NCBI RefSeq assembly: GCF_002216065.1
Contig: NZ_CP022282.1
Span: forward strand, 496,001 to 560,000
DNA: 64,000 nucleotides
Source: Chryseobacterium sp. T16E-39
GTDB taxonomy: Bacteria; Bacteroidota; Bacteroidia; Flavobacteriales; Weeksellaceae
Direction: 5' to 3'
Below the pieces are notes generated by a model that had not been told where the DNA came from, ran no database searches, and was given only the letters and a program-made list of their open reading frames with translations. Below are positions 8,899-15,833 of this stretch, piece after piece. A program made the translations under genes and the position numbers. Every line of letters begins with the position of its first letter. The first letter of the stretch is position 1.

Positions 8899-9864
8899 TT
8901 ATTTTATAGTTTCTTTTTGTAGCTTAATAATTTGTTCAGCAAGTTCAACTCCGATTTTTTCCTGAGCGTCTACTGTGTTTCCTCCTATATGAGGAGAAAG
9001 CGACAGTGATGGATTCATCAATAGGATCAGTTCAGGGCTGGGTTCATTTTCAAAAACATCCAATGCAGCACCTGCCACTTTACCCGATTCAATAAAATCA
9101 AGTAATGAAACTTCATTGATCACACCACCTCTTGCAGTATTTACGATATAAACACCATCTTTCATTTTTTCAAATTGATCGGTGTCTATAATATATTCAT
9201 TAGTTTTTGGAGTATTGATACTTATAAAATCAGTATCTTTATAGAAAGAATCAGCATCATTAGTAGACGTAATTTCAAAGTTCAGGGTTTGTCCATCAAA
9301 AAATGATAAAGAAAGAACTTTGGTTTTAGGTTTTCTTGTTAATACTTTTACCTTCATTCCCAATGCAATTCCCATCTTTACAACTTCCTGCCCGATACTT
9401 CCAAAACCGATTACTCCTAACGTCTTTCCTGAAAGTTCATATGCATTACTGAATGATTTTTTCATTGCATCAAAATGAGTATCTCCCTCCAAAGGCATAA
9501 GGCGGTTGGACTCATGCAGAAACCTTGCGAGAGAAAAGAAGTGAGCAAATACCAATTCAGCAACCGATTTTGAGGATGCTGTAGGAGTATTGATTACCTG
9601 TATTCCTTTGCTTTTGGCATATTCTACATCGATATTATCCATTCCTATACCTCCTCTTCCTATGATCTTAAGACCAGGGCAGGCATCTATAAGATCCTGT
9701 TTTACTTTAGTGGCACTTCTTACCAAAAGAACATCAACATTATTTTCATTAATAAAATTGATAACATGATCCTGAGCAACCCTGTTGTTCAGAATTTCAA
9801 TTCCTGCTTCTTTTAAAGCGAGTTCTCCTGCTTTGGAAATTCCATCATTAGCTAAAACTTTCAT
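8899..9864 (-). CDS. serA: D-3-phosphoglycerate dehydrogenase
   Basis: First step of serine synthesis: oxidises 3-phosphoglycerate to 3-phosphohydroxypyruvate with NAD+. The 321 residues show the D-2-hydroxyacid dehydrogenase layout: N-terminal substrate domain, Rossmann motif LGVIGFGSIGQEV (about 150-162), catalytic Arg in NTARGGVINE, Glu in DVFENEPSP, and His in SPHIGGNT. There is no C-terminal ACT or ASB domain, so it is the short form and probably lacks classical serine feedback control. It lies 121 bp downstream of serC and 2 bp upstream of DUF1015. Confidence 0.93.
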   Translation of the reverse strand: MKVLANDGISKAGELALKEAGIEILNNRVAQDHVINFINENNVDVLLVRSATKVKQDLIDACPGLKIIGRGGIGMDNIDVEYAKSKGIQVINTPTASSKSVAELVFAHFFSLARFLHESNRLMPLEGDTHFDAMKKSFSNAYELSGKTLGVIGFGSIGQEVVKMGIALGMKVKVLTRKPKTKVLSLSFFDGQTLNFEITSTNDADSFYKDTDFISINTPKTNEYIIDTDQFEKMKDGVYIVNTARGGVINEVSLLDFIESGKVAGAALDVFENEPSPELILLMNPSLSLSPHIGGNTVDAQEKIGVELAEQIIKLQKETIK

Positions 9865-9985
9865 ACTTTCTTTTAATTTAATAATTTAAAGATTGAAAAA
9901 TTTAAATATTAAAATTGGCTTGCAAATTAATAAAATTATATTTAGCATAACAATTCATCAATTCTTCAATTTTTTAATCCTTCAA

Positions 9986-11050
9986 TTACTTGATCGATTT
10001 CATTACATCCACTAACACCTGAACACTTTCAATAGGTAAAGCATTGTATAAACTTGCTCTGTATCCGCCAAGGCTTCTGTGTCCGTTTAGCCCGTTGATG
10101 CCTGCAGCTTTCCAGGCATTATCGAAAGCTTCTTTTTTACTTTCATCCAGTAATTTAAAAGAAACATTCATTAATGAGCGGTCCTCCTTTACACAGAACG
10201 TTTCAAATAATGGATTGTTATCAATTTCGTCATAAAGAAGTTTTGCTTTTGCTTCATTTCTTTGTTCAGCAGCAGCAATTCCACCGTTCTTTTCAAGATA
10301 TTGAAGCGTTAGTAAAGATGCATAGACAGGGAAAACCGGTGGTGTATTATACATTGATTCTTTATTGATATGCTGTTCATAATCAAAATAAGAAGGCATA
10401 TTTTCTCTTCCTGTTTTTCCAAGAATATCTTTTTTTACAACAACCAAAGTAACCCCTGCAGGTCCCATATTCTTCTGAGCTCCAGCGTAGATCAGATCAA
10501 ATTTACTGAAATCAAGCTGTCTTGAAAAAATATCTGAACTCATATCACACACCATCAAAGTATCTACCTCAGGAAATGATTTCATCTGGGTTCCATAAAT
10601 AGTATTGTTTGAAGTGCAATGGAAATAATCATAATCCGAAGAAACTGTATAGTCTTTTGGAATGAAAGAATAATTTTCATCTTTTGAAGACCCTAAAACA
10701 TCTACGGTTCCTACTTTTTTAGCTTCTTTTATGGCTCCGGCAGCCCAAGTTCCCGTATCTAAATAAGCCGCTTTTCCTCCTACTTTCATCAAGTTGTAAG
10801 GAACCATAGCAAATTGTAAGCTCGCACCACCTCCTAAATATAATACTTCATAATCATCACCAAGGTTCATTAATCTTTTTACAATGGCACGTGCCTCGTC
10901 CATCACCGCAACGAAATCTTTGCTTCTGTGAGAAATCTCAAGGATCGATAATCCGATACCATTGAAATCAAGAATAGCTTCTGCTGATTTTTGGAATACC
11001 TCTTCCGGTAAGATACATGGCCCTGCGCTGAAATTGTGCTTTTTGCTCAT
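9986..11050 (-). CDS. serC: Phosphoserine aminotransferase
   Basis: Second step of serine synthesis (also used for pyridoxal phosphate synthesis): transfers the amino group of glutamate to 3-phosphohydroxypyruvate. The 354 residues match SerC along their length: HNFSAGPCILPEEV at the start, GGGASLQFAMVPYNL, the PLP lysine in YAGAQKNMGPAGVTLV, and GHRSLGGYRASLYNALP near the end. It is the first gene of serC-serA-DUF1015. The 5' leader can fold into a small hairpin (11071-11090). Confidence 0.95.
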   Translation of the reverse strand: MSKKHNFSAGPCILPEEVFQKSAEAILDFNGIGLSILEISHRSKDFVAVMDEARAIVKRLMNLGDDYEVLYLGGGASLQFAMVPYNLMKVGGKAAYLDTGTWAAGAIKEAKKVGTVDVLGSSKDENYSFIPKDYTVSSDYDYFHCTSNNTIYGTQMKSFPEVDTLMVCDMSSDIFSRQLDFSKFDLIYAGAQKNMGPAGVTLVVVKKDILGKTGRENMPSYFDYEQHINKESMYNTPPVFPVYASLLTLQYLEKNGGIAAAEQRNEAKAKLLYDEIDNNPLFETFCVKEDRSLMNVSFKLLDESKKEAFDNAWKAAGINGLNGHRSLGGYRASLYNALPIESVQVLVDVMKSIK

Positions 11051-11070
11051 ATTTTTATTTTTTGGTTGTT

Positions 11071-11090
11071 ACAGGTACTTGAGAACCTGT
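11071..11090 (-). promoter_or_regulatory. Inverted repeat in the serC leader
   Basis: ACAGGT and ACCTGT with an 8-nt loop, 21 to 40 bp before the serC start. It could be a leader hairpin or an operator. No U-tract follows on the minus strand, so it is not a terminator. Confidence 0.4.
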
Positions 11091-11133
11091 GGTTTCACTT
11101 TATATTTTTAATAGATTTCTTCCAATTATAATT

Positions 11134-11170
11134 AAAATGCCGTCTCATAATTGATGAGACGGCATTTTTT
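11134..11170 (-). terminator. Strong terminator after the ferredoxin gene
   Basis: An almost perfect hairpin, AAAATGCCGTCTCA...TGAGACGGCATTTT, with a T-run on both strands. It overlaps the ferredoxin stop codon and insulates serC. Confidence 0.9.
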
Positions 11171-11519
11171 ATTCACCGTGTAAGAACGCTTTTTTATTTA
11201 GTAGAGCTTCTTCAGATTCTACATGATCCTCATCCGGAACACAGCAGTCTACCGGGCAAACTGCAGCACATTGTGGTTCTTCATGGAATCCTTTACACTC
11301 TGTACATTTATCAGTAACAATAAAATAAACATCATCGCTTACAGGTTCCTGTGGTGCATCTGCATCTACTGTTAATCCTGATGGCAACGTTACTGTACCA
11401 TTTAATTCGGTACCCTCTGAAGCTTTCCAATCTACGGCTCCTTCATATATTGCAGTATTTGGGCACTCTGGTTCGCAGGCTCCACAATTAATGCATTCAT
11501 CAGTTATTTTAATAGCCAT
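11169..11519 (-). CDS. 4Fe-4S dicluster ferredoxin
   Basis: A 116-residue electron carrier. Cluster-binding cysteines are at [12 protein letters not shown] (residues about 11-22) and [22 protein letters not shown] (about 73-94, an interrupted motif), as in Bacteroidota YfhL-like ferredoxins with a 50-residue insert between the halves. The acidic composition fits. It is divergent from the acyl-CoA reductase gene with only 59 bp between the starts, which suggests a shared control region. The electron partner cannot be read from the sequence. Confidence 0.92.
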   Translation of the reverse strand: MAIKITDECINCGACEPECPNTAIYEGAVDWKASEGTELNGTVTLPSGLTVDADAPQEPVSDDVYFIVTDKCTECKGFHEEPQCAAVCPVDCCVPDEDHVESEEALLNKKAFLHGE

Positions 11520-11542
11520 CGCTAATTTTTTTTAAATTTGCA

Positions 11543-11550
11543 CAAAATTA
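11543..11550 (-). promoter_or_regulatory. -7 box (TAATTTTG) upstream of the ferredoxin gene
   Basis: Perfect match to the Bacteroidota TAnnTTTG element on the minus strand, 24 bp before the start codon. No clear -33 TTG at the usual distance. Confidence 0.5.
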
Positions 11551-11578
11551 CAAAATATTCCCCAATTTTACAGTAATT

Positions 11579-12613
11579 ATGAATATTGAAAATCAAGTTT
11601 TAGGACTTATTAAACTAAGTGGTTATATAAGAGCGTATTTGGCAAAAAGTGCGGAAGAATTTAATGAAAGTGATTCTGAATTCGAATTATTATTGAAAAG
11701 ATCAGAAATAGAGAATCCGTGGTTTACCATTGATAATCAGAAATTTGCTTTTCAGCAATGGGCAGATTTACTGACTGAAGAAAACCTAAAGGATTGGCTT
11801 AAAGATTATTCTGCTTCTGAAGTTTCAAAAAGAGTAGGGTTGATCTTAGCTGGAAATATTCCTTTAGTAGGATGGCATGATGTGATTTCTGTTGTGCTGA
11901 GCAATCATATTCCCGTGATCAAATTATCTTCAAAAGACAAATATGTAATTCCTTTTTTACTGGAAAAGTGGAAAGAATTCTCTGATAATGAGGTAATGTA
12001 TGAATTTGTAGAAAAGTTGGAAAACTTTGATGCAGTGATTGCTACCGGAAGTAATAATACAGCAAGGTACCTGGAATACTATTTCAAGAATCATCTGAAT
12101 ATCATCCGTAAGAACAGAACTTCGGTTGCAGTTCTGAAAGGAGATGAAACAGAAGCTGAACTGAAGCTCTTAGCAAACGATATTTTCCAGTATTTTGGAT
12201 TAGGCTGCAGAAATGTGACCAGAATCTTTATTCCTGAAGACTTTGTTATAGACAGGCTGTTTGAAAGCTTCATCGATCATAAAGATATTATCAATCATCA
12301 TAAATATGCCAATAATTATGACTATAACAGAGCCGTTTATCTGTTGAATCAGGATCAATTCTGGGATAATAATTTTGTGATGCTGAAAGAAGATGATAAA
12401 TTATTCAGCCCGCTTTCAGTCATTAATTTTAGCAGATATAAATCTATAGATGATGTGAGAAGCTTTTTGGCTGATAATGAAGAGAATATTCAGTGTGTAG
12501 TGGCTAAAGATGAGTTGGAATTAAACTCGATTCATTTTGGGGAAGCACAAAACCCAGGCCTGGATACTTATGCTGATAATGTGGACACGATGAAGTTTCT
12601 GGAAATAGTTTAA
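11579..12613 (+). CDS. Acyl-CoA reductase, LuxC family
   Basis: 344 residues with the features of Bacteroidota LuxC-like acyl-CoA reductases: AGNIPLVGWHDVISVVLSNH (about 97-116), KLSSKDKYVIPFL, TGSNNTARYLEYYF, and the region GLGCRNVTRIFIPEDF with the likely catalytic Cys (about residue 209). The family reduces acyl-CoA to aldehyde through a thioester intermediate. No lux genes are present, so a bioluminescence role is ruled out; the physiological substrate is unknown. It is divergent from the ferredoxin, a common neighbour in Flavobacteriia. A secreted hypothetical protein follows after 25 bp. Confidence 0.82.
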   Translation: MNIENQVLGLIKLSGYIRAYLAKSAEEFNESDSEFELLLKRSEIENPWFTIDNQKFAFQQWADLLTEENLKDWLKDYSASEVSKRVGLILAGNIPLVGWHDVISVVLSNHIPVIKLSSKDKYVIPFLLEKWKEFSDNEVMYEFVEKLENFDAVIATGSNNTARYLEYYFKNHLNIIRKNRTSVAVLKGDETEAELKLLANDIFQYFGLGCRNVTRIFIPEDFVIDRLFESFIDHKDIINHHKYANNYDYNRAVYLLNQDQFWDNNFVMLKEDDKLFSPLSVINFSRYKSIDDVRSFLADNEENIQCVVAKDELELNSIHFGEAQNPGLDTYADNVDTMKFLEIV

Positions 12614-12638
12614 CTTTAGACTACCAAAATTTCATGAT

Positions 12639-13091
12639 ATGAAAAAAATACTTTTAGCCATACTACTTTTCACAACATCATTTTTCTTTTCACAAGAGGT
12701 GATAGATCTAAAAGTTGAGAATGGCAAAAAAAATGAATCTAATGTAGAGATAAGTAAGGATAAGATAGGGCTATACAATGAAAAATATCTTTCGTTTATA
12801 AAGGCTTTAAAAACTCCCGCAAACCGTAAAGCAATTGATGACTTACTTTCGGAAAAAGTAAAAACGCTGGTTACAGATAAAATTCTGAAGAAACTATCAG
12901 ATGGGATTGACCTTAATCGGAAAATGGAAATTTTTAAATCGGGTCATCAGACTCTTCTTGATGGAATGAGCTATCCAATGATTCAGTATAAATATTCAGA
13001 TGATAAAGCTTCTGAGCCAAAAGATCTTATTACCGTTTTATTTGAAGATGACGGTAAAATAATAGGAGTGAGGCCGGTAGAGAAAAAATAA
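12639..13091 (+). CDS. Secreted hypothetical protein, 150 aa
   Basis: I do not recognise the family. A clear signal peptide (MKKILLAILLFTTSFFFSQ) is followed by a charged, mostly helical segment (residues 20-110) and a short beta-rich end with PKDLITVLFEDDGKIIGVRPVEKK. There are no cysteines, so it is not a lipoprotein. The start is 25 bp after the reductase stop. A TAACTTTA box at 12611-12618, one base off the -7 consensus, overlaps that stop codon, so it may also have its own promoter. Confidence 0.75.
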   Translation: MKKILLAILLFTTSFFFSQEVIDLKVENGKKNESNVEISKDKIGLYNEKYLSFIKALKTPANRKAIDDLLSEKVKTLVTDKILKKLSDGIDLNRKMEIFKSGHQTLLDGMSYPMIQYKYSDDKASEPKDLITVLFEDDGKIIGVRPVEKK

Positions 13092-13124
13092 ATAAATTAC
13101 TTATATTTAAAGGAAATATAAATT

Positions 13125-13811
13125 ATGATTAAAGATGTTTTAGTGGCCCAATCTACCGAGGTAGAAAAGGCTGATTTTTACAAAAAAACGTATCTGCATG
13201 TTGCGCTGTCAATTCTTGCATTTATCGGAGTGGAAACCATTTTATTGAAAACAGTTCCTGCGGAACTGATTTACATGATGTTTGCACAGAAGTATGTCTG
13301 GTTATTGATCATTGGGGTTTTCTGGCTAGCTTCTGTATTGGCCTCAAAATGGTCTCTGTCACAGAACAAATCAACTCAGTACATGGGGCTTGGTTTTTAT
13401 ATATTATTGGAAGCTGTTATTTTTCTGCCCCTGATTTATATTGCAATGGTTTATTCCGGGCCTAATGTTATATTCCAGGCTGCTACCTTAACTATCGCTA
13501 TGTTTGCAGGAATATCTGCTGTTGCTTTTACCTCCAAAAGAGATTTTTCATTTTTAAGAAATATCATTGTCATCGGTGGATTTGTTTCCATAGGACTTAT
13601 AGTAGCCGGAATGATTTTCGGATTCAATCTTGGACTTTGGTTCTCTGTGGGGATGGTCATCCTGGCTTCGGCGACTATTTTATATCAAACGAGCAAGCTT
13701 AAAGATTCATATGGTACGGATCAATATGTGGGAGCAGCTCTACAGCTTTTTGCTTCGATTATGCTTTTGTTCTGGTATATCTTAAGTATCTTAATGAGCA
13801 GAAGAAATTAA
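13125..13811 (+). CDS. Bax inhibitor-1/YccA family membrane protein
   Basis: 228 residues with about seven hydrophobic segments from residue 25 to 225 and a short cytoplasmic N-terminus. The pattern fits the BI-1 (TMBIM, YccA/YbhL) family: helix-rich, with YMGLGFYILLEAVIFLPL and a conserved late segment (KLKDSYGTDQYVGAALQLFASIMLLFWYIL split over two helices). BI-1 members conduct Ca2+ or modulate membrane proteases in other bacteria. The role here is unknown. It lies 33 bp after the secreted hypothetical gene, and an imperfect terminator follows. Confidence 0.85.
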   Translation: MIKDVLVAQSTEVEKADFYKKTYLHVALSILAFIGVETILLKTVPAELIYMMFAQKYVWLLIIGVFWLASVLASKWSLSQNKSTQYMGLGFYILLEAVIFLPLIYIAMVYSGPNVIFQAATLTIAMFAGISAVAFTSKRDFSFLRNIIVIGGFVSIGLIVAGMIFGFNLGLWFSVGMVILASATILYQTSKLKDSYGTDQYVGAALQLFASIMLLFWYILSILMSRRN

Positions 13812-13844
13812 GAAAGGTAATAACAATAGTTTATAAAATAAATG

Positions 13845-13877
13845 ATCCCGGTGAACTTTCATCAGGATTTTTAATTT
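13845..13877 (+). terminator. Imperfect terminator after the BI-1 gene
   Basis: ATCCCGGTGA pairs with TCATCAGGAT (one mismatch, one G-U), followed by TTTTTAATTT. Confidence 0.55.
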
Positions 13878-13927
13878 GCATTTAATTTTTTGTAATTTGG
13901 AAAACACCTTAATACAAAAACTTAATT

Positions 13928-14296
13928 ATGGAGACCAAATTTGAAGGCGGAATCAATATTGCCATAAAAATTCCAAAAAACAAATACGATCAAACGGTAT
14001 CTTTTTACAAAGAGATTCTCAAGCTGGAAGTCGAGGAAAGGCCAATTACTAATCCAACTGTATCAAGAACACATGAAGTAAAGTTTGGAGGTAATACTGT
14101 TTGGCTGGACTGTGTGGATAATTATACCCATTCTGAGACGTGGTTGGAATTAAATGTACCTGATGTGGAGGCAGCAACCTCTTACCTGAAAAATAACAAT
14201 GTGGAAACCTGTGATGAATTTGAAAAGATCCCGGATAATATGCATTGGATCACAGACCCTGCAGGGACGGTATTTATCGTTAAACAGAAAGATTAA
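13928..14296 (+). CDS. VOC (glyoxalase/dioxygenase-like) protein
   Basis: 122 residues forming one pair of beta-alpha-beta-beta-beta modules, the VOC fold: INIAIKIPKNKYDQTVSFYKEIL in the first and TWLELNVPDVEAATSYLKNN then DPAGTVFIVKQ in the second. Members of the superfamily include glyoxalase I, fosfomycin resistance proteins and extradiol dioxygenases. This short single-domain form cannot be assigned to a reaction. It is monocistronic, with a TAATTTGG promoter-like box at 13893-13900 and its own terminator. Confidence 0.82.
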   Translation: METKFEGGINIAIKIPKNKYDQTVSFYKEILKLEVEERPITNPTVSRTHEVKFGGNTVWLDCVDNYTHSETWLELNVPDVEAATSYLKNNNVETCDEFEKIPDNMHWITDPAGTVFIVKQKD

Positions 14297-14330
14297 CAAC
14301 TAGATGAATACTGAAATACCACTTAAACTA

Positions 14331-14365
14331 AAAAAATCCTGATGTAGTAAACATCGGGATTTTTA
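14331..14365 (+). terminator. Terminator after the VOC gene
   Basis: AAAATCCTGATG and CATCGGGATTTTT pair across a 7-nt loop. Confidence 0.75.
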
Positions 14366-14387
14366 GTATTTAAACATCAGATAATTT

Positions 14388-14427
14388 AATCTTTAAATAC
14401 TTGAATCTTTAAATCTTTAAATCTTTA
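14388..14427. repeat. Short tandem repeat, unit AATCTTTA
   Basis: Three exact consecutive copies at 14404-14427 and a fourth at 14388-14395, exactly 16 bp before the array, in the gap between convergent genes. Confidence 0.85.
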
Positions 14428-14435
14428 AATAAATA

Positions 14436-14684
14436 TTACTTATCTATAGACCCTAAAACCTTTTGTGCAAAAGAATTTAAAGCATCTTTTTCACTCATGC
14501 CATTTTGAACATTGGCATGAACTTCTAATGCTCCGCAGATATTAGTAATTAATTCTCCTGCTACATTTAAATCTTCTTCACTTGTTCCTCTGAATTCACT
14601 GAAGCTTTCAAGAACTTCTAGTGTTTTTTCAAGATTTTCAGGAGTTTGATTCTGATAAAATTGTCTGATTACGGGTAACTTCAT
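14436..14684 (-). CDS. DUF6952-type small protein
   Basis: An 82-residue helical protein without signal or membrane segment, starting MKLPVIRQFYQNQTPENLEK. It corresponds to a small Flavobacteriia family (I believe DUF6952) found next to thioredoxin and peroxiredoxin genes. The start is 2 bp after the thioredoxin stop, so it is translated from the same message. Its two cysteine-poor helices give no catalytic hint; a regulatory or adaptor role in the antioxidant operon is an inference from position only. Confidence 0.75.
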   Translation of the reverse strand: MKLPVIRQFYQNQTPENLEKTLEVLESFSEFRGTSEEDLNVAGELITNICGALEVHANVQNGMSEKDALNSFAQKVLGSIDK

Positions 14685-14686
14685 GA

Positions 14687-14992
14687 TTATAATTCGTTAA
14701 ATAGGTTAATTAAACTTTCTGCCTGATTAGACTGAACCTGATTTACCAATTCACCATTTTTGAAGATTGCAAAAGTAGGTAGGTTATCCACTTTAGCTAA
14801 TTTTCTGCTTTCCGGTAATTTTTCAGCATCTACATATAAGAATGGGATTGCATCATTTTCAGAAGCCAGTTTTTTGAACTTAGGTTTCATAATTCTGCAG
14901 TTTCCACACCATGTAGCGCCATATTGAACGACTACTTTTTCATTGTCATTTACGATATTCTGTAATGTATCTTCTGTTAACTCTGTATACAT
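14687..14992 (-). CDS. Thioredoxin family protein (CGNC active site)
   Basis: 101 residues, a bare thioredoxin fold without signal peptide. The redox site is ATWCGNCRIMKP (C29 and C32), with CGNC in place of the usual CGPC, and the cis-Pro loop is VDNLPTFAIF. It is the second gene of peroxiredoxin-thioredoxin-DUF6952 and probably reduces the peroxiredoxin encoded upstream. A hairpin in the 61-bp gap after the peroxiredoxin gene may lower its expression relative to that gene. Confidence 0.9.
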   Translation of the reverse strand: MYTELTEDTLQNIVNDNEKVVVQYGATWCGNCRIMKPKFKKLASENDAIPFLYVDAEKLPESRKLAKVDNLPTFAIFKNGELVNQVQSNQAESLINLFNEL

Positions 14993-15009
14993 AATTGTTG
15001 TGATTTTTA

Positions 15010-15043
15010 ATTAAAAAAATAGGGTCTGAAAAATTCAAACCCC
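15010..15043 (-). terminator. Attenuator-like terminator between peroxiredoxin and thioredoxin
   Basis: On the minus strand GGGTTTGA, 4-nt loop, TTCAGACCC (one G-U pair), followed by TATTTTTTT. Its position inside the operon suggests partial termination after the abundant peroxiredoxin. Confidence 0.65.
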
Positions 15044-15053
15044 ATTGTTATTT

Positions 15054-15686
15054 TTAGTTTTTAGCTAAATATTCAGCGGTTGAATTTCTGTCAGCTTTCA
15101 TAGCTTCTTTACCTTCTTCCCAGTTTGCAGGGCAAACTTCTCCATGCTTCTGAACGTGAGTATAAGCGTCAATTAATCTTAAATATTCTTTAACGTTTCT
15201 TCCAAGAGGCATGTCGTTTACAGACTCATGGAAAATTTTTCCAGTTTCGTCAATCAGATAAGTTGCTCTGTATGTTACGTTAGAACCTGTATAGCTTTCA
15301 TTTCCTTCCTCATCATAGTCGAAATCCTGATCTACAATTCCTAAAATATTTGCTAATTGTCTGTGAGTATCAGCTAAAAGTGGGTAAGTTACTCCTTCAA
15401 TCCCTCCGTTATCTTTTGCTGTGTTCAACCATGCAAAGTGTACTTCATTTGTATCACATGAAGCTCCGATTACTTTAGTGTTTCTTTTTTCGAATTCACC
15501 TAAAGCATCCTGAAAAGCGTGAAGCTCTGTAGGGCATACAAAAGTGAAATCTTTTGGATACCAGAATAAGATTACTTTCTCTTGGTTTTTAGTGGTTTGT
15601 TCAAAGATGTTGATTCTTAAATCATCACCCATTTCAGACATCGCATCGATTGTTAGATTCGGGAATTTTTTTCCTACTAAAGACAT
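15054..15686 (-). CDS. 2-Cys peroxiredoxin, Prx1/AhpC type
   Basis: 210 residues. The peroxidatic cysteine is C51 in FTFVCPTELHAF, and the resolving cysteine is about C185 in GEVCPANWEEG, as in typical 2-Cys Prx1/AhpC enzymes. It reduces hydrogen peroxide and organic hydroperoxides and needs an external thiol donor. No AhpF is nearby, and the downstream thioredoxin is the natural partner. The promoter at 15719-15749 is one of the best in the window, in keeping with high expression. Confidence 0.93.
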   Translation of the reverse strand: MSLVGKKFPNLTIDAMSEMGDDLRINIFEQTTKNQEKVILFWYPKDFTFVCPTELHAFQDALGEFEKRNTKVIGASCDTNEVHFAWLNTAKDNGGIEGVTYPLLADTHRQLANILGIVDQDFDYDEEGNESYTGSNVTYRATYLIDETGKIFHESVNDMPLGRNVKEYLRLIDAYTHVQKHGEVCPANWEEGKEAMKADRNSTAEYLAKN

Positions 15687-15718
15687 AATTTTCTGTTTTT
15701 ATATTAAATTTTCTAGTG

Positions 15719-15749
15719 CAAATATATGAATGATTTATCTATCAAACAA
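15719..15749 (-). promoter_or_regulatory. Promoter of the peroxiredoxin operon
   Basis: TTG (minus strand, 15747-15749), a 20-nt spacer, and TATATTTG (15719-15726), a full match to the Bacteroidota sigma-ABfr promoter. The predicted leader is about 25 nt. Confidence 0.75.
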
Positions 15750-15796
15750 ACGTATTTCGATAAATAAAATCTATAATTGTTTTTAGAGGGCTGTAA

Positions 15797-15827
15797 AGAA
15801 AAAAGCTCTATTTAAAGAGCTTTTTAG
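15797..15827 (-). terminator. Terminator after the M16 peptidase gene
   Basis: AAAAAGCTCT, six-base loop, AGAGCTTTTT. On the minus strand a T-run follows. Confidence 0.8.
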
Positions 15828-15833
15828 TTGTTT

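Noticed and set aside
11579..12613. Bioluminescence (lux) system
   Set aside because: Only a LuxC-type reductase is present, with no luxA, luxB, luxD or luxE nearby.
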